A stretch of 64,000 bases of DNA, from NCBI GenBank assembly GCA_008704415.1, contig VXIS01000203.1, positions 24,239 through 88,238 on the forward strand. The letters run 5' to 3'. Positions within the stretch are counted from its first letter, which is position 1; the number at the start of each line of letters is the position of its first letter. Under the pieces are notes generated by a model. It was not told the DNA's origin. It saw only the letters and a list, made by a program, of their open reading frames with translations, and made no database searches. This stretch comes from Sphaerosporella brunnea (lineage: Eukaryota > Ascomycota > Pezizomycetes > Pezizales > Pyronemataceae). Shown here one piece after another: positions 24,601-36,196 of the stretch. Both the position numbers and the translations under genes were made by a program.

Positions 24601-26707
24601 GCAAATATTTTTAGTTATAACTTCTCGCCTCGTCCAACAGGAGATTGGGGGGCCAATATCATGCCTCCAGGCAATTCTTTAAACACAAAACTCCCATCAC
24701 GAGCGCCCCGATGGTGAAGAGATCTCAAAGCACCAAACATCCATGAAATCGTCAGTGTCGCCTTGAGTCTCGAGTGACAATTAGTGACCGAGCTAACCGT
24801 TGGGTATCAGCAGATCAGGCATCCCCCACGCTGCGACAGGTGTTGTCCCCTTCGATCCACCGCGATTTTGCGCTGCGTCCTGACCAAGCTCTGTAGAGAC
24901 CTTTCAGCGAAGTGCGAGCCTGGGGATTTCTCCGAATCTCCCAGAACAGAATATTCGAAACGCTGTGGCGGTTTACTGCATAGCACTTTTCACAATCAAC
25001 GGGGCAACGGTTCTATTTGAACTTATTGCTGCTCTACCTACACTTCGCAAGAGCGACAACTCGATGCTTATCCTTAACTTGGGATCAGGCTGCATAATCG
25101 ATCATTGTTTTCACCGAGAAACATATGCATCGATAGGTTGAATAGTGGTGTCCCCAAGCTGACAGACACCAGTTCGCCACAGAAGACGCTGCGTCTTGTT
25201 TTACCCAGTGAATACCAGCTGGGATGTCTTTCTGACCGACTCGAGTTTTCGGCGGTGTCGTTGTTTTTTTTCTCTTATCAATCGACGCTCACGTGTGCAC
25301 GAGTGTTGTGAGTGCTTTAGAGTCCTCAGTAGCTGGCAACATCGTATGGCACACATCTCGAATGCTTCATTGCTGTTGACTGTCCATAGACAGCGGCCAG
25401 TTGAGACCACGGGCCGAGTCCAGTACAAAAGCGGAGAGGCATCCGATAGAACGATATTGTAAAGTGCGTCGATTTTGCGGTCTTCATTCCGTTCCCCGGT
25501 CACACAACAACCTTGCTCCCTTCACCACTTCTCACCATGTCTCCACATTCTCATCCACAGCAACGGATACACACGGTGTCGCAACATATTGGGACCTCTT
25601 GAATTTCCCCTCTCACATGGTTAAGCTGTGTAATGCCGAGCAATTGGCGTTTTTACTCTAGGTAGAGTGGTGAATGGACATCTGAACAATCGTCAAACAG
25701 CAAACAGGCCCAGGTGTCGGCCAAACACGTTTGCTCGAGGTGTTCCGTTCAAGCGGCGCCAGTGGTTCCACTTCACGCGATTTTGTTACACTTCACGACC
25801 TTTATGCATATTTTTTTTCCCTTCAGGGCCGTGCACGCGAGATTGGAGTGGGAATCAAAAGTTCGAAAGAGGATGGTCATTGATGGGCAGGTATCTTTTG
25901 GATCTAGCCCAATGGCCTGAGCAACGTTTAACTGTTGAGAACGAGTACGCACGCTGCAGATTTATGCCGAGTGGCTGGTTAAATGAGAAAGCTGAAGAAA
26001 GGGGGCCGATGCGTTGAAGGAAGGGGGAGTAGGGTGCATTTGGGACTTGGATGCGTGAGGTTGAAGATGTGAGTGATAGACTGTGCCATGACAGTAATAT
26101 GTCGGGATTTGAAGATAATCGAATAATTCTGATGACCGGGGATTCGTACGCATTCCACGCCGTGGATCCACATGTTGCATGCTGTTGGACAGAAACCGTT
26201 GAAGTGAATTGGCAATCCCTGCAAACGCGGAACCTCACGAAAGACGCGGCCCGCCTATCGACCACATCTGCCCAATCTCCATCCAAATTCAGGGGCCAGC
26301 GAGATATGCAGGCCATGGCTACCCGTGTAGGAGCTCCCGCCATATGTAGAAAAAAAAGAACTCCCCGAGTACTTCTATGTCGCTCCCTCCGCACATTTCT
26401 CGGATCTTCTTTCTTCCAGCTTCCGCCCCCGCAAATTCCTCTCTACATATCACCTATCTAGCCGACTTTCCCGTTCGAAGCTCCTGTGACGAACCCACAG
26501 CTCGCCTAGCAGCTGGACCCATCCCCATCATTCGCCACGTCGGATGTTTTGTTAGTCTTCCACGCCGATTCACGCAACTTACTTAAAATAGGCGCAGCCA
26601 GCCATAGCCCGCTGGCTCGGAACTGCGCTTCCCCACTTCGACACAGTTGTCACAATTCTCAACGTCCTCCACCACGCTCAACCAGCGAAATTCAACAGCG
26701 CTCGAAC
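21691..26707. other. 5 kb gene-poor region between metacaspase and desaturase
   Basis: This is the longest stretch without a recognised gene in the window. It carries the divergent promoters of the metacaspase and the desaturase at its ends. Inside are simple repeats (22305-22331; GACA units near 22620), TAAGTA-type palindromes at 22535-22577 and 23717-23742, and many short frames. The two longest open frames (24221-24502 + and 25855-26394 -) show no family I can name, no codon bias I can defend and no clean splice partners. I see no terminal repeats or polymerase/transposase motifs. Confidence 0.5.
22305..22331. repeat. three tandem copies of a 9-base unit
   Basis: The unit AGTGGATCA is repeated three times without change, followed by partial ATCAAG units to about 22345. 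It lies upstream of the metacaspase gene. A short G-run precedes it at 22276-22289. Confidence 0.85.
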
Positions 26708-28556
26708 ATGGTGAAGTTGGCGGACCGCGTCTTTACCAGACGCCAAATTGAAGGCCTCATTGCCGAAGAAAAGGCTATTATAATGTACGACGGGAATGTT
26801 CTCTCTGTAAATGCATGGATGAGGTTTCATCCCGGAGGAGACAAGGCCATTCGCCACATGATTGGTCGAGATGCCACGGACGAGATCAATGTGTTAGTAT
26901 CCTCGCCAGCTCGCTTTGGCATCTGCAGAAGCTAATCCGAGATATAGACTTCACTCGGAGGAGGCTCGGCGCAGAATGAAGTCCTTCATGATAGGCAGAA
27001 TCAACGGCCCGTGGAAAAACTTCTTGCCTCCGATTCAAGGAGGAAAGTTTCTATCGTACGACGGCGAAGAAGACGATGAGAGACAAATCGAAGTCCCGGA
27101 GCCAATGGCAATGCTCGAAGCTCAAAGCTCTGGTTCCTCGTCACTGTCCGAATCATCCTCCGAGTCCGGCGGCGATTCCTTTTTGCTGGATCCCAGACTG
27201 CGGCGCAGACGCGTAACATCCGTATCATCCTCAGTAACCTCTTTATCCTCGATACCGGGGCAAGCCGATTCTGCGACCTTCGACGCAGAATATCTGACTC
27301 AGAAAGCCATTGACGAGGACCTTGAAAAATATCCTTCCTTGGACCATGAAACGCAGAGAGGGATTGTGCAAAAATATCGGGAGCTGGAAGCTCGTATACG
27401 CGCGGAAGGACTCTACCAGTGTAACTACTGGGCATATGGTCGAGAGTGCATTAGATATACCTTGTTATTCCTTGGATCCATGTTATGCCTCAAGTATGGC
27501 TGGTATAAAACCTCCGCCTTCTTCCTTGGGACTTTCTGGCACCAACTGGTGTTTTCAGCGCATGATGCGGGCCACATGGGTATCACGCACAACTTTCAAG
27601 TCGATACATGTATTGGCATCTTCATCGCCGACTTTCTGGGTGGTCTCTCTCTGGGGTGGTGGAAACGCAGCCACAATGTAAATGAACTTCTGACCGCTTT
27701 GCCCCCAACCTTTGCTGATATCACCGTGCTAGGTCCACCATATCATCACTAACGATCCCGAACATGATCCTGATATTGAACATCTTCCATTCTTTGCCAT
27801 CAGCCACAGGTTTTTCAAAAACCTATTCTCGACCTACTACGAACGTGTTATGCCCTATGATGCGGTTGCCCGGTTCTTGGTGCCGTATCAAAACTATCTC
27901 TATTACCCCATTCTGCTTTTCGGTAGATTCAACCTGTACCGGCTTTCTCTCGAATACCTTATCCTAGGACTGGGGCCCCGTAAGGGCGCTGCCGCGTGGC
28001 ACCGGTATTTCGAGTTGTCTGGATTGATATTTTTTTGGTATTGGTTCGGCTACGGCTTATTGTACAATGGCCTTCCAACCAATTGGGATCGATTTGTGTA
28101 TGTGATGATCAGCCATATGGTCACCATGCCGCTGCACGTGCAGATTACCCTCTCTCACTTCGCCATGTCCACGGCGGATCTTGGTGTGACTGAGAGCTTC
28201 CCCCAGAGAATGCTGAGGACAACGATGGATGTGGATTGCTCTGAATGGTTAGATTTCTTCCACGGAGGCTTGCAGTTCCAGGTTTGTTCATTGCCTGCCG
28301 AGTTCACTAAATGATGTGCTAACTGTTGTAGGCTATCCACCACTTGTACCCCCGCATTCCCCGACACAATCTTCGCCGAACTCAGAAGCTGGTCATTGAA
28401 TTTTGCAAAGACGTTGGAATCCCATACGCGATTTACGACTTTTATAGAGGCAACCAAGAAATCATTGGCCGGCTGGCCGAAGTTGCCAGGCAGGCAAAGA
28501 TCCTTGCGGAATGCCAGGAGCACATGGCCAAAGCCGGAGAGTATGGCCATTTCTAA
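26708..28556 (+). CDS. sphingolipid delta-8 desaturase with fused cytochrome b5
   Basis: Introduces the delta-8 double bond in the long-chain base of fungal glucosylceramides at the ER. Four exons (26708-26892, 26948-27677, 27733-28281, 28332-28556) give 562 residues in phase. The N-terminal cytochrome b5 domain has the heme motif MRFHPGGDKAIRHMIGRDAT. An acidic, serine-rich linker at roughly residues 110-185 follows (SSGSSSLSESSSESGG). The membrane desaturase domain carries three histidine boxes: HDAGH; SHNVHH (rebuilt across intron 2); and QAIHH (across intron 3). The glutamine opening the third box is the hallmark of front-end and delta-8 b5-fusion desaturases. Hydrophobic helices flank the boxes. 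Substrate position is inferred from the family. Confidence 0.92.
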
Positions 28557-29231
28557 ACGACAATTGCTTTTCCTTTTCCTCCGAAAAACTTCAAGAATAT
28601 AGACATGATGGGATATCCTCTGCAAAAAAGCATCACGACGTTACGTTACGCGGTTTTGGGCAATTTTTGGGTTGTCAGAAGCCACTGTTTTGATGGCTCT
28701 GTTGGTATTTTTTTCGAGTTGTTTGCCTTTCTCTTTTTTCTGTTTTCACTACGTTATAGAGTAAAGTACCTTCCTGTGTAATCAGTTCTTCTGTTGGGCG
28801 CCAATCAAGCAAGATACCCGCCGAGGATGTGCGCGTTTTTTGGCTGTGCTGGTCAGTTCAATGTGGCCATTGGAGAAGGGGAAGGTCCGGACGTGACGGC
28901 CAGCGCAGGTAATTGGTGAAGATCTTCGAGGGTGACCGTTGCAATCAAAAGAGAGCGGCGGCTGGCAAGGTGGATGAAGGAAGGCTTGGAGGATTTGTTG
29001 TGTTGTTGTTGATGCCGAGCCAAATCATGTGACATGCGAAAGCTACCAAGCGCGGTCGTGATGGAGATTGTAAACAAAAACAACGCCAAATCCCTTCATC
29101 AACACCACGTCACGACACGATTCCCTCCCCACGCCATAGTATCTATCCTCTATGAAAGGACCCGGTGACGTTCTCTTCTGAACAAGCTGTTGATTGATTA
29201 CGCCAACAACGACGAGCTCGTGAAAAACGTC
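28557..29231. other. intergenic region between desaturase and apsB
   Basis: These 675 bases hold the desaturase 3' UTR and the apsB promoter. T-rich tracts lie near 28710-28740. No gene is seen. Confidence 0.5.
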
Positions 29232-32200
29232 ATGGTGTTCCCAGGCGCGATTCCGTCGCCGGGAGCGAATACCACCTTCTCACACGATGATTTCTCGAAC
29301 GCAGATCTTCCCTCCATGGTCGACTCCTTCCAGAGCCCCGGGAATGACCGCCCCATTCTCGGACGCAAGCGCGAAAAGATCACCCTGGCGACACCACAAC
29401 GGCAACCCTTTGGCTCCCTCACCAATCGCAATGGGGCGGGGCGCAATGAGTTCACACCTCTGCTCAAGAGCGTTCACCGCTCCGCTATGAAATCTAAGGT
29501 CGGCGGCGTGTTCAACGAGGGCGTGCCCATGCCCGACTTTTTGAAGCCTGGCGGGACGCTCCCGAGTAGTCCTATTCTCCCCGCAGCCTCCCCGGATGCG
29601 ACGGAGGACTACACAAGAGATGAAGATACCATCAATCAGGTGGCGGTGCCGGACAGCAGCGATGTTGGGAGCACGCCTTTGGCGCCACGGACAGGAGCAC
29701 CAGGGGGCGCGCCACTGGGTGGAGACGGGTTGATGACACTGAGAGAGCAAGAGAAGGTTATTGACGACATCAAGAAGGAGAACTTCAGCTTGAAGCTAAA
29801 GGTCTTTTTCTTGAACGAACGTCTGGAGAAGTTGGGGCCCGAGCACAACGATGCAGCACTGAAAGAGGTCTGTGACGTTTGTATTCTGGTGGGATGAGGA
29901 TGGCTTGTGGGATGCTGACGGCGGAATAGAACGTCGAGATCAAGGTCGAGCGCGCCACTCTCAAGGCAGAGCTGAAACGTTACAAGAAATCCCTGCTGGA
30001 TTCGGAGAAAGCGATCGCCCAACTGCGACAAGAGATGTCTCGCTCTGGGAAAGACAAGGATGATAACTATGCCAATGCTCGACGAAGCGAAGAGGAAGCT
30101 CGCGTTCGGGAGGATCTTCAGGCTAAGCTAGAAAACGCACAGGCGGATCTGGATCAGGCCTTGGATGATATCTACCGGCTCCGTGATAATGAGGAGAAAC
30201 TCCGACAACAGATTGCCGATCTCGAATCCGGGGAAGTTGAGGATGTTGCAAAGCTTCAGCAGGACCTCGAAACCCTGGAGGACGAAAAGGGTGACCTCGA
30301 AGCGGACCTGAGGGAGAAGGAGAGACAATTGGACGAACGCGAGGAGGAGTTCGAGAAGCTCGGCGTCAGTCTGAAAGAAAAGGATGACAAGATAGCAGAC
30401 CTCGAAGAACACGCAGGCGAGCTTTTGGAACAAATCAACGAGCTGAAGCAACGAAACGAGGCCATTGGCGGAAAGGATCAAATAATCGAACAGAAGGACG
30501 AAGCACTGCGGATTGCCGAGAGAAGAATAAAGGAGCTCGAGCGGGTGCGTATCCCTTCACCATGGTTCGGAATATCTGACTGACATCTGGTTAGACTGTC
30601 AGCGATCTGCAGCGCCAAGCCGAGGACGAGAAGGGCCAAATGACACGTGCAATGCAGAAGGTCGAATCGCAAAGAGACCAGCTGAAGGAAGAAAAGGAGC
30701 AGCTGGAGGATGAAGTTGAGAGACTGAGAGACGACGTGCGGGATAAGAGTTTCTCATACAAGGGCCGCCTCGAGGAAGAGAACAAAGAACTCAAGAGCCT
30801 ACGGTCAGAGCTCAAGGACGTACGGTCAGAGCTAGACGATCTTCGGCAGCAATACGATGATCTGGACTCTCAATATCAGGACAAACTGAAAGAGAACCGG
30901 CGGCTTCAAAAGAAGATGGAAGATATGAATGGAGACTTCGACATGGAGGCGGAAGATATGCAGACGACAATCAACCAGTTGAATCAAGAGAAGGAGGCTC
31001 TTGCGAGCGCCCTTGAGGACAGGATGAGGCAAGCGCAAACTGAGATCACCCGCTTAAACAAAGAGCAGGAAACAGGTGCGAGAGCACGTAACGAACTGGA
31101 ATCCAAGGCACGAACACTGCAGGAGGAGGTCGATTGGCTGACGAGGGAGAGGGAGGACCTTGCCAAAGCTCGCGGAGGTCTAGAGGCTGGTGTGCAAGGC
31201 ATGCAGGAAGAGATCAACCGGCTGAAACGTGAGAAGGATTCCCTCGCAAAAGCCCATGCCGACCTTGAAGCCAGGATGAAGCAAGCGCAGGGCGAAATCA
31301 CTCGTCTTAAACAAGAGCAAGATAGCATCATAAAGGCACGCAACGATGTTGACGCCAAAGCACGACAAGCACAAATCGAGATCAATTCCATCAAGCAGGA
31401 GCAAGAATCCGGCGCAAGGGCATGTAGCGAAGTCGAGGCCAAAGCGCGAGCATTGCAAGATGAAGTTGACTGGTTGAAGCGCGATAAAGATAATCTTTCG
31501 AAGGCTCGAGGAGGCCTGGAGGCGGGTGTCCAGGGGATGAAGGAAGAAATTTATCAGCTCAAACACGACAAGGAGAGTCTCGAGAGAGACCGCAGCGATC
31601 TTGAGCTGAAGGCGAAGTCGTTGGAAGATGAGATTGCCTGGCTCAAGAGAGAGCAAGAAAGCCTCGCGAAATCCCGTGGAGGTCTGGAGGCCGGTGTACA
31701 AGGTTTACAGCAGGAGATTGATCGACTGAGACGCGAGAAGGATACTTTACAGCGCGAGAAAGAAGCCAATGCCAACGCCCGCAGCAACCTGGATACCGAA
31801 CTCAAGAAGATTAGAGGCGAACTGCACCACGTCACATCCGAGAAGGACCTGTTGCGAGTGCGTCACGACGCCCTCACAAACGAAAGCGCCGAGCTCCAGC
31901 AACAGCTCAAGAGGCTCCAGAAGAATTTGCAAGACGCCAACGCAGCTCTTCAGCAAGAGAAGGATGCCGCGTTGAATATCGGGAGGTCTTTGAAGCAACA
32001 GTGGGAGGCCGAGAGGAACGAGCTCATGCATGAGATGGATGAGATGGAAATAAATTTGAAGGAGAATGCGCAGACCTATGAGCGCGAGTTTGCTGACTGG
32101 GAATCCGGGAAGCGTCAGCTAGAGGTCAAACTCCAGAGGGCCGAGGAGGCGTCTGAAGGTCTGAAACGGACACTGCAAACTCTGCAACAGACGGAGCACA

Positions 32201-34524
32201 CCCTCCAAGGAAAGGAGACTAAGGTATGTTTTGATATCCCCACGACTGACCAGGTCTAATATTTACAGCTGGCCAATGCCCTCAAGGAGGAGTCCGAACG
32301 GCATAGAGCCGCCGAGCAGAGTCTCGAGAGGCAGATTTCTGAACTGCAGGATGAAATCGAAGCGCGCAAGCAAGCAATGGATACCAAAGTCTCTGAGCTC
32401 AGCACAGCCTTGGAGGACCTTCGGCTGTCTAAGAAGGTTGAACGCCAACTCCAGGATCAGATTCACTCCCTTAACGACGACGTGGAACTCTTGACGGCGC
32501 AAATGGACGAGGAACACGGCAACGCAAAGCAACAGATTGAGGCTGCTCAGCTAGAAGCCGAGTCTCTGCGACAGAAGCTCAATGAGGCTCGTCTCGAGAT
32601 CGCTCGTCTCGAGAACCAGCACGCCGCTGCACAAGCCGACATCCGCACTTTCCAAGGCGATTTACAGGCAGACGTCAAAACGCAGAGGCAGCTGCAGCAA
32701 GATTTCCAGGATGCTACACGGCGCCTGCAAATCGCCAAGAAAGAGAAACAGAAACTCCAAGAGCAGCTAGAAACCGTCCAATCTGAGCTTAACACTTTGC
32801 AGGCTTCTGTCGCTGACATAGAGATCGAGCGTGATGAGCTCAAGCATAAACTTGCGCAAACGTCGAAGAAGGGGGGTGACGTGGGCAAGACCCTCGACTC
32901 AGAGAAGATGGAACTGCGGAAAGCCAAGAGCAAGCTCGAAATAGAAATTCAGCATGCCTGCGAGGAGCGAGACATTCTCGAGAAAAAGGTTGATGAGCTG
33001 GAGATCGAGCTAGAAGAGGCTGCTGAGGCCGCGCGCCAGCAAGAAGAACAGGCGTGGACTTTGAGCCAGGATTTGAAGAAGCTCTCTGACAGTCGCCAGC
33101 GAGAGCAGCAGAAGAACCAGCAGAAAATCGCACGTCTCGAAGCCAGAATTGATGAGCTAGTCAAACAGGGCTCTCATGATAGTGATGCTGAAGCAGAGGT
33201 TGCATCCCTCCGCGGGCATCTGGCCGACTCAAGGCAACGTGAACAGGAGCTTGTGAAGAAGGAGGCCGGTTTCCGAAAGGAGCTCCGGGATTTCCGCAGC
33301 AAAATCGACAAGCTCGAGGAAGAACTTCAGGATGCCCGTAATGCTGCCGCTCTGGCGAGTATTTCGGAGGTTGGATCACCGCGGGCAGCAGAAGAAGAGC
33401 TCAAACGACAGCTGTCATCTGCCAAAGAGCAAATCCGCGACCAACGTAGCCAGGCCAAGACAATAGACCGAAAGCTTCAAGATCAGATCAAAACCAACGA
33501 AGACCTGGCTCACGAAATAAAGATGCTCGAACAGGAACTCGAGGAGATCCGTCAAACCAAGGACTCACTCATGAACAAGAACCTCGAGGCCACGAATACA
33601 ATTGGCGAGCTACGAAAGAAGATCCTAGGTCTGGAACGTGAACTGCACAACGCCAAATTAAACAACCAGCTGAAAGACGTCGAAGTTACAGCCCAAAGCC
33701 AGGTTATGGATGAGCGCCGTGAACTCCACGAAAGTCTGCGTGCAGCGGTGGCTGAACTCGAGAAACTTCAATCCCAGGCCAGAAAAACGGAAGACGAGCT
33801 TCGCACCCGCCGCAAGAATGAGCGCGAGCTTGAAGCTCAGCTACGTAGCCTTCAGCAGAAGCGGAATGCCGACTCCCAGGCCGAAGCGGAGGTGAAGCGG
33901 CTTACTCGCGAGTACCAGCGTGTGGTTGAACAGTCTAAGGAGCTGCAACGCGCCTGGGATGAGGAACGCCTGGCCATAAAACAGCGCATGCGCTTGCCAG
34001 AGAATAGAGCGAAGTCAAATTCCCCCGTGTCGGCAAAGGAGACAGAGGACACGGAAAGGAAGATTCGTGAAGCCGAGCAGCGCCACCAGGCCGAGATCAA
34101 GGGACTTGCGAAGCAAATACAATACCTCAAGGCCAAGGTGGCTAGAGAAGCGTCATTCCGGGGCGATCTTGCGTTCAGCAAAAACTTCTTCTTGATGCAG
34201 ATTCAGCTGTATAGCTCTTGGTACGTATCCTTAGCAAGACCGGCGATGTGAATGTCTGCTAATTTATATTCCAGCAACGAAGCGAACATGCAGCTCATTG
34301 AGCAGATGGGTATATACCCTGACCGCTACGTGAGGGAGAGGCGGCCCGCCCTGCGGTCCGTTATCCAAGCAGTCATCGCCACAATCCGGATGCAGAAGTT
34401 CAGGCGGACATGGGCCGTTAGCAAAGAGCTTCGAAGTGCGGTAGCCCGGTCTGTGGAGCTGATGCGGAGGGAGAAAGAGCAGTCGTCAACCAGGCGGCGG
34501 CGAGTTGAGAGTGTTGCTGTGTAG
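29232..34524 (+). CDS. apsB: ApsB / Mto1-type microtubule-organising coiled-coil protein
   Basis: Recruits gamma-tubulin complexes to spindle pole bodies and septal or non-nuclear MTOCs. Five exons (29232-29867, 29930-30544, 30595-32223, 32269-34220, 34275-34524) give 1,693 residues in phase. The CM1 (centrosomin N) motif is at about residues 170-205: LREQEKVIDDIKKENFSLKL and KVFFLNERLEKLGPE; this segment binds the gamma-tubulin complex. Nearly all of the rest is heptad coiled coil, including nine contiguous 28-residue repeats at residues 553-804. The C-terminal targeting region near FFLMQIQLYSSCNEANMQ and IEQMGIYPDRYV resembles the Mto2-binding/MASC region of Mto1 and is completed by the last splice (TG|C). 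The start is at 29232; no earlier ATG in that frame was seen. Confidence 0.93.
31000..31755 (+). repeat. apsB: nine tandem 84-base (28-residue) coiled-coil repeats in apsB
   Basis: Counting in the apsB frame, nine blocks of exactly 28 codons follow one another without insertion. The eight after the first start at 31084, 31168 and so on to 31672. The pattern is x-R-x-x-L-E-x-x-x-x-x-x-Q-x-E-I/V-x-x-L-K-R-E-x-x-x-L-x-K. Three blocks carry the odd segment RGGLEAGVQG (31171, 31507 and 31675), the last two 168 bases apart and the first 336 bases before them. Four heptads per repeat keeps the coiled-coil register unbroken. Confidence 0.88.
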
Positions 34525-34875
34525 ATGGGGTTTTGGTGTATTTCTTCATGCTTCTGGCGCTGCGGGTGTGCATATTATAACTCCCCTTTGGTTTGTTCTT
34601 TTCTCTTTTCTTTATTATCGTTGGGTACGGAATTCTTTCGGTGTCATCATGATTGTGCTTCTGTTTTTCTTTCATGGCTACTATCTGGGTTTTGCGCACT
34701 AACGACGGGCATCATTATTGGGCATGTTTGCGTGTATTATTTAGGTGATTCAGGGTTTTGGTTACGCAGAATCCAACTCTTTTGGATGGGCTACTTTATC
34801 ATAGTTGAATCGATGATGACGACAGAGCAACGTTCTTAGAAAACTCCATGAGTCTGGGCATAATGCCGACTCCCC

Positions 34876-35787
34876 TCAAGCCACAGCTTCCAGCATCTTC
34901 AATGCCACCACCAGCCGTCGGCGTTCCTCCATCTCCACCTCCGTGTCGCCAGCATAATAAAACGTTTCCAAAATCCTTACAACGGCATGATAAACTGCAT
35001 ACAGCAGGCCTCTAACCCTCTCCTCCCCTCGCGCTTCCATCTCTCTATAAAACCTCGCAAACTTGATGTCCCCCCAAATAGCCCTCTCAAAATCGATTAC
35101 ACCTTCCAACCTCTTCCCATCGGGGGAGGTGAGCATGGAGTTCGCGCCGAAATCTATAACTACCAATGCGGGCTCGGTTATGGCGTCCAATGCCCCATCC
35201 ACCCGCCGCGTCTGCGCCCGGATCTGTGCGTACGGTAGTAGCAGCGCCATGTCCTCGCCGTCCCGCAGTGCCGCTTCTAGCAGGGCCCCAAAACATTCCC
35301 GCCAGCGCGCATAGGTGCGGCCTCCGTCGGATTCTACGACTCTGCCGAAGCCCTGAGCTGACGCTGGCGGGAGCTGGCGGGAAAGTATGCGGTGGGTTTC
35401 TTCCACCGCCTCGAGACTTTTTTGTGCGGAAGGGAAGCCGGGGATGTGTGAGAGGAGGAGGTAGGGTGCTGGAAGGAGTGTGCAGGATGCATCGTGGAGA
35501 TGGAGGGTTGGTGTTGGCAGGGCTGAAGAGGGGGAGGAGGAGGAGGAGAGAAGGGTTAGGAGAGAGGCTTCCGCGGAAATGATGTTGATGTCGTTGTGGA
35601 GCACCCGCACCGTCAATGGAGGCGGGGATACTTTGAGGACATATCTACTCCCTGTATTGAGGGTCAAGATGAAGATGGAGTTGAAGGTAGCAGGGAGCTC
35701 TGTGATGCTGGATATGGTGGAGTTGCAAGTGGGGAAGGCCTTGCGAAGTATTGTTTGAGCATCTGCGTGCGAGAGGAGGGGTGTCAT
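34876..35787 (-). CDS. aminoglycoside phosphotransferase-like (APH/protein-kinase fold) protein
   Basis: Single exon of 303 residues. The N-lobe is visible as FNSIFILTLNTGSRYVLKVS with the likely ATP-binding lysine in YVLKVS, then EASLLTLL for the alpha-C glutamate. A C-lobe contains LVVIDFGANSML and LEGVIDFERAIWGD. The second is the metal-binding IDFE/GD motif of APH-family kinases. The first corresponds to the catalytic H-x-D...N loop, where the aspartate and asparagine remain but the usual histidine is a valine. Fungal genomes carry many such proteins with unknown small-molecule or protein substrates, so I assign no substrate. It lies tail to tail with apsB, with 351 bases between stop codons. 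Confidence 0.8.
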   Translation of the reverse strand: MTPLLSHADAQTILRKAFPTCNSTISSITELPATFNSIFILTLNTGSRYVLKVSPPPLTVRVLHNDINIISAEASLLTLLSSSSSPSSALPTPTLHLHDASCTLLPAPYLLLSHIPGFPSAQKSLEAVEETHRILSRQLPPASAQGFGRVVESDGGRTYARWRECFGALLEAALRDGEDMALLLPYAQIRAQTRRVDGALDAITEPALVVIDFGANSMLTSPDGKRLEGVIDFERAIWGDIKFARFYREMEARGEERVRGLLYAVYHAVVRILETFYYAGDTEVEMEERRRLVVALKMLEAVA

Positions 35788-36196
35788 CGTATCGAGGACC
35801 GGTCAAAAAAGAGAAGTCTGGACATGATATCGATGTAATGGGCGGGGGTTTTATGGAGGGGTGTGCGGCTGGAAGGTCACCGGCATGCAGAAGCAAACAA
35901 CAAATGAAAGGGACGGTGTGCACTACTGGAAGCGGAAGCCATGGTAGTGGTTTTGACGACGACGACTTTCTTCTCTCTGGAGGCAGGGTGGCTGATGGTG
36001 AATCGGTGCGTGCCGTGGCTTTAAGCGCACAAGCGGTAAAGATTAACGAGATTGTGAAACGCTAAACAGCGCCAGTTCTGATAGGCCGCCATAGCGATCA
36101 CCATGTGTATGGGAACAGTGAAGGTGAATAATTGCGGAGACTGAAAAGTTCTGGCCTGGGAGCTGATGACCAAAGCCAACAATCGATAGGTGCATT

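Noticed and set aside
25855..26394. 179-codon minus-strand open frame upstream of the desaturase
   Set aside because: No recognisable motif and no plausible splice partners; overlaps the likely desaturase promoter.
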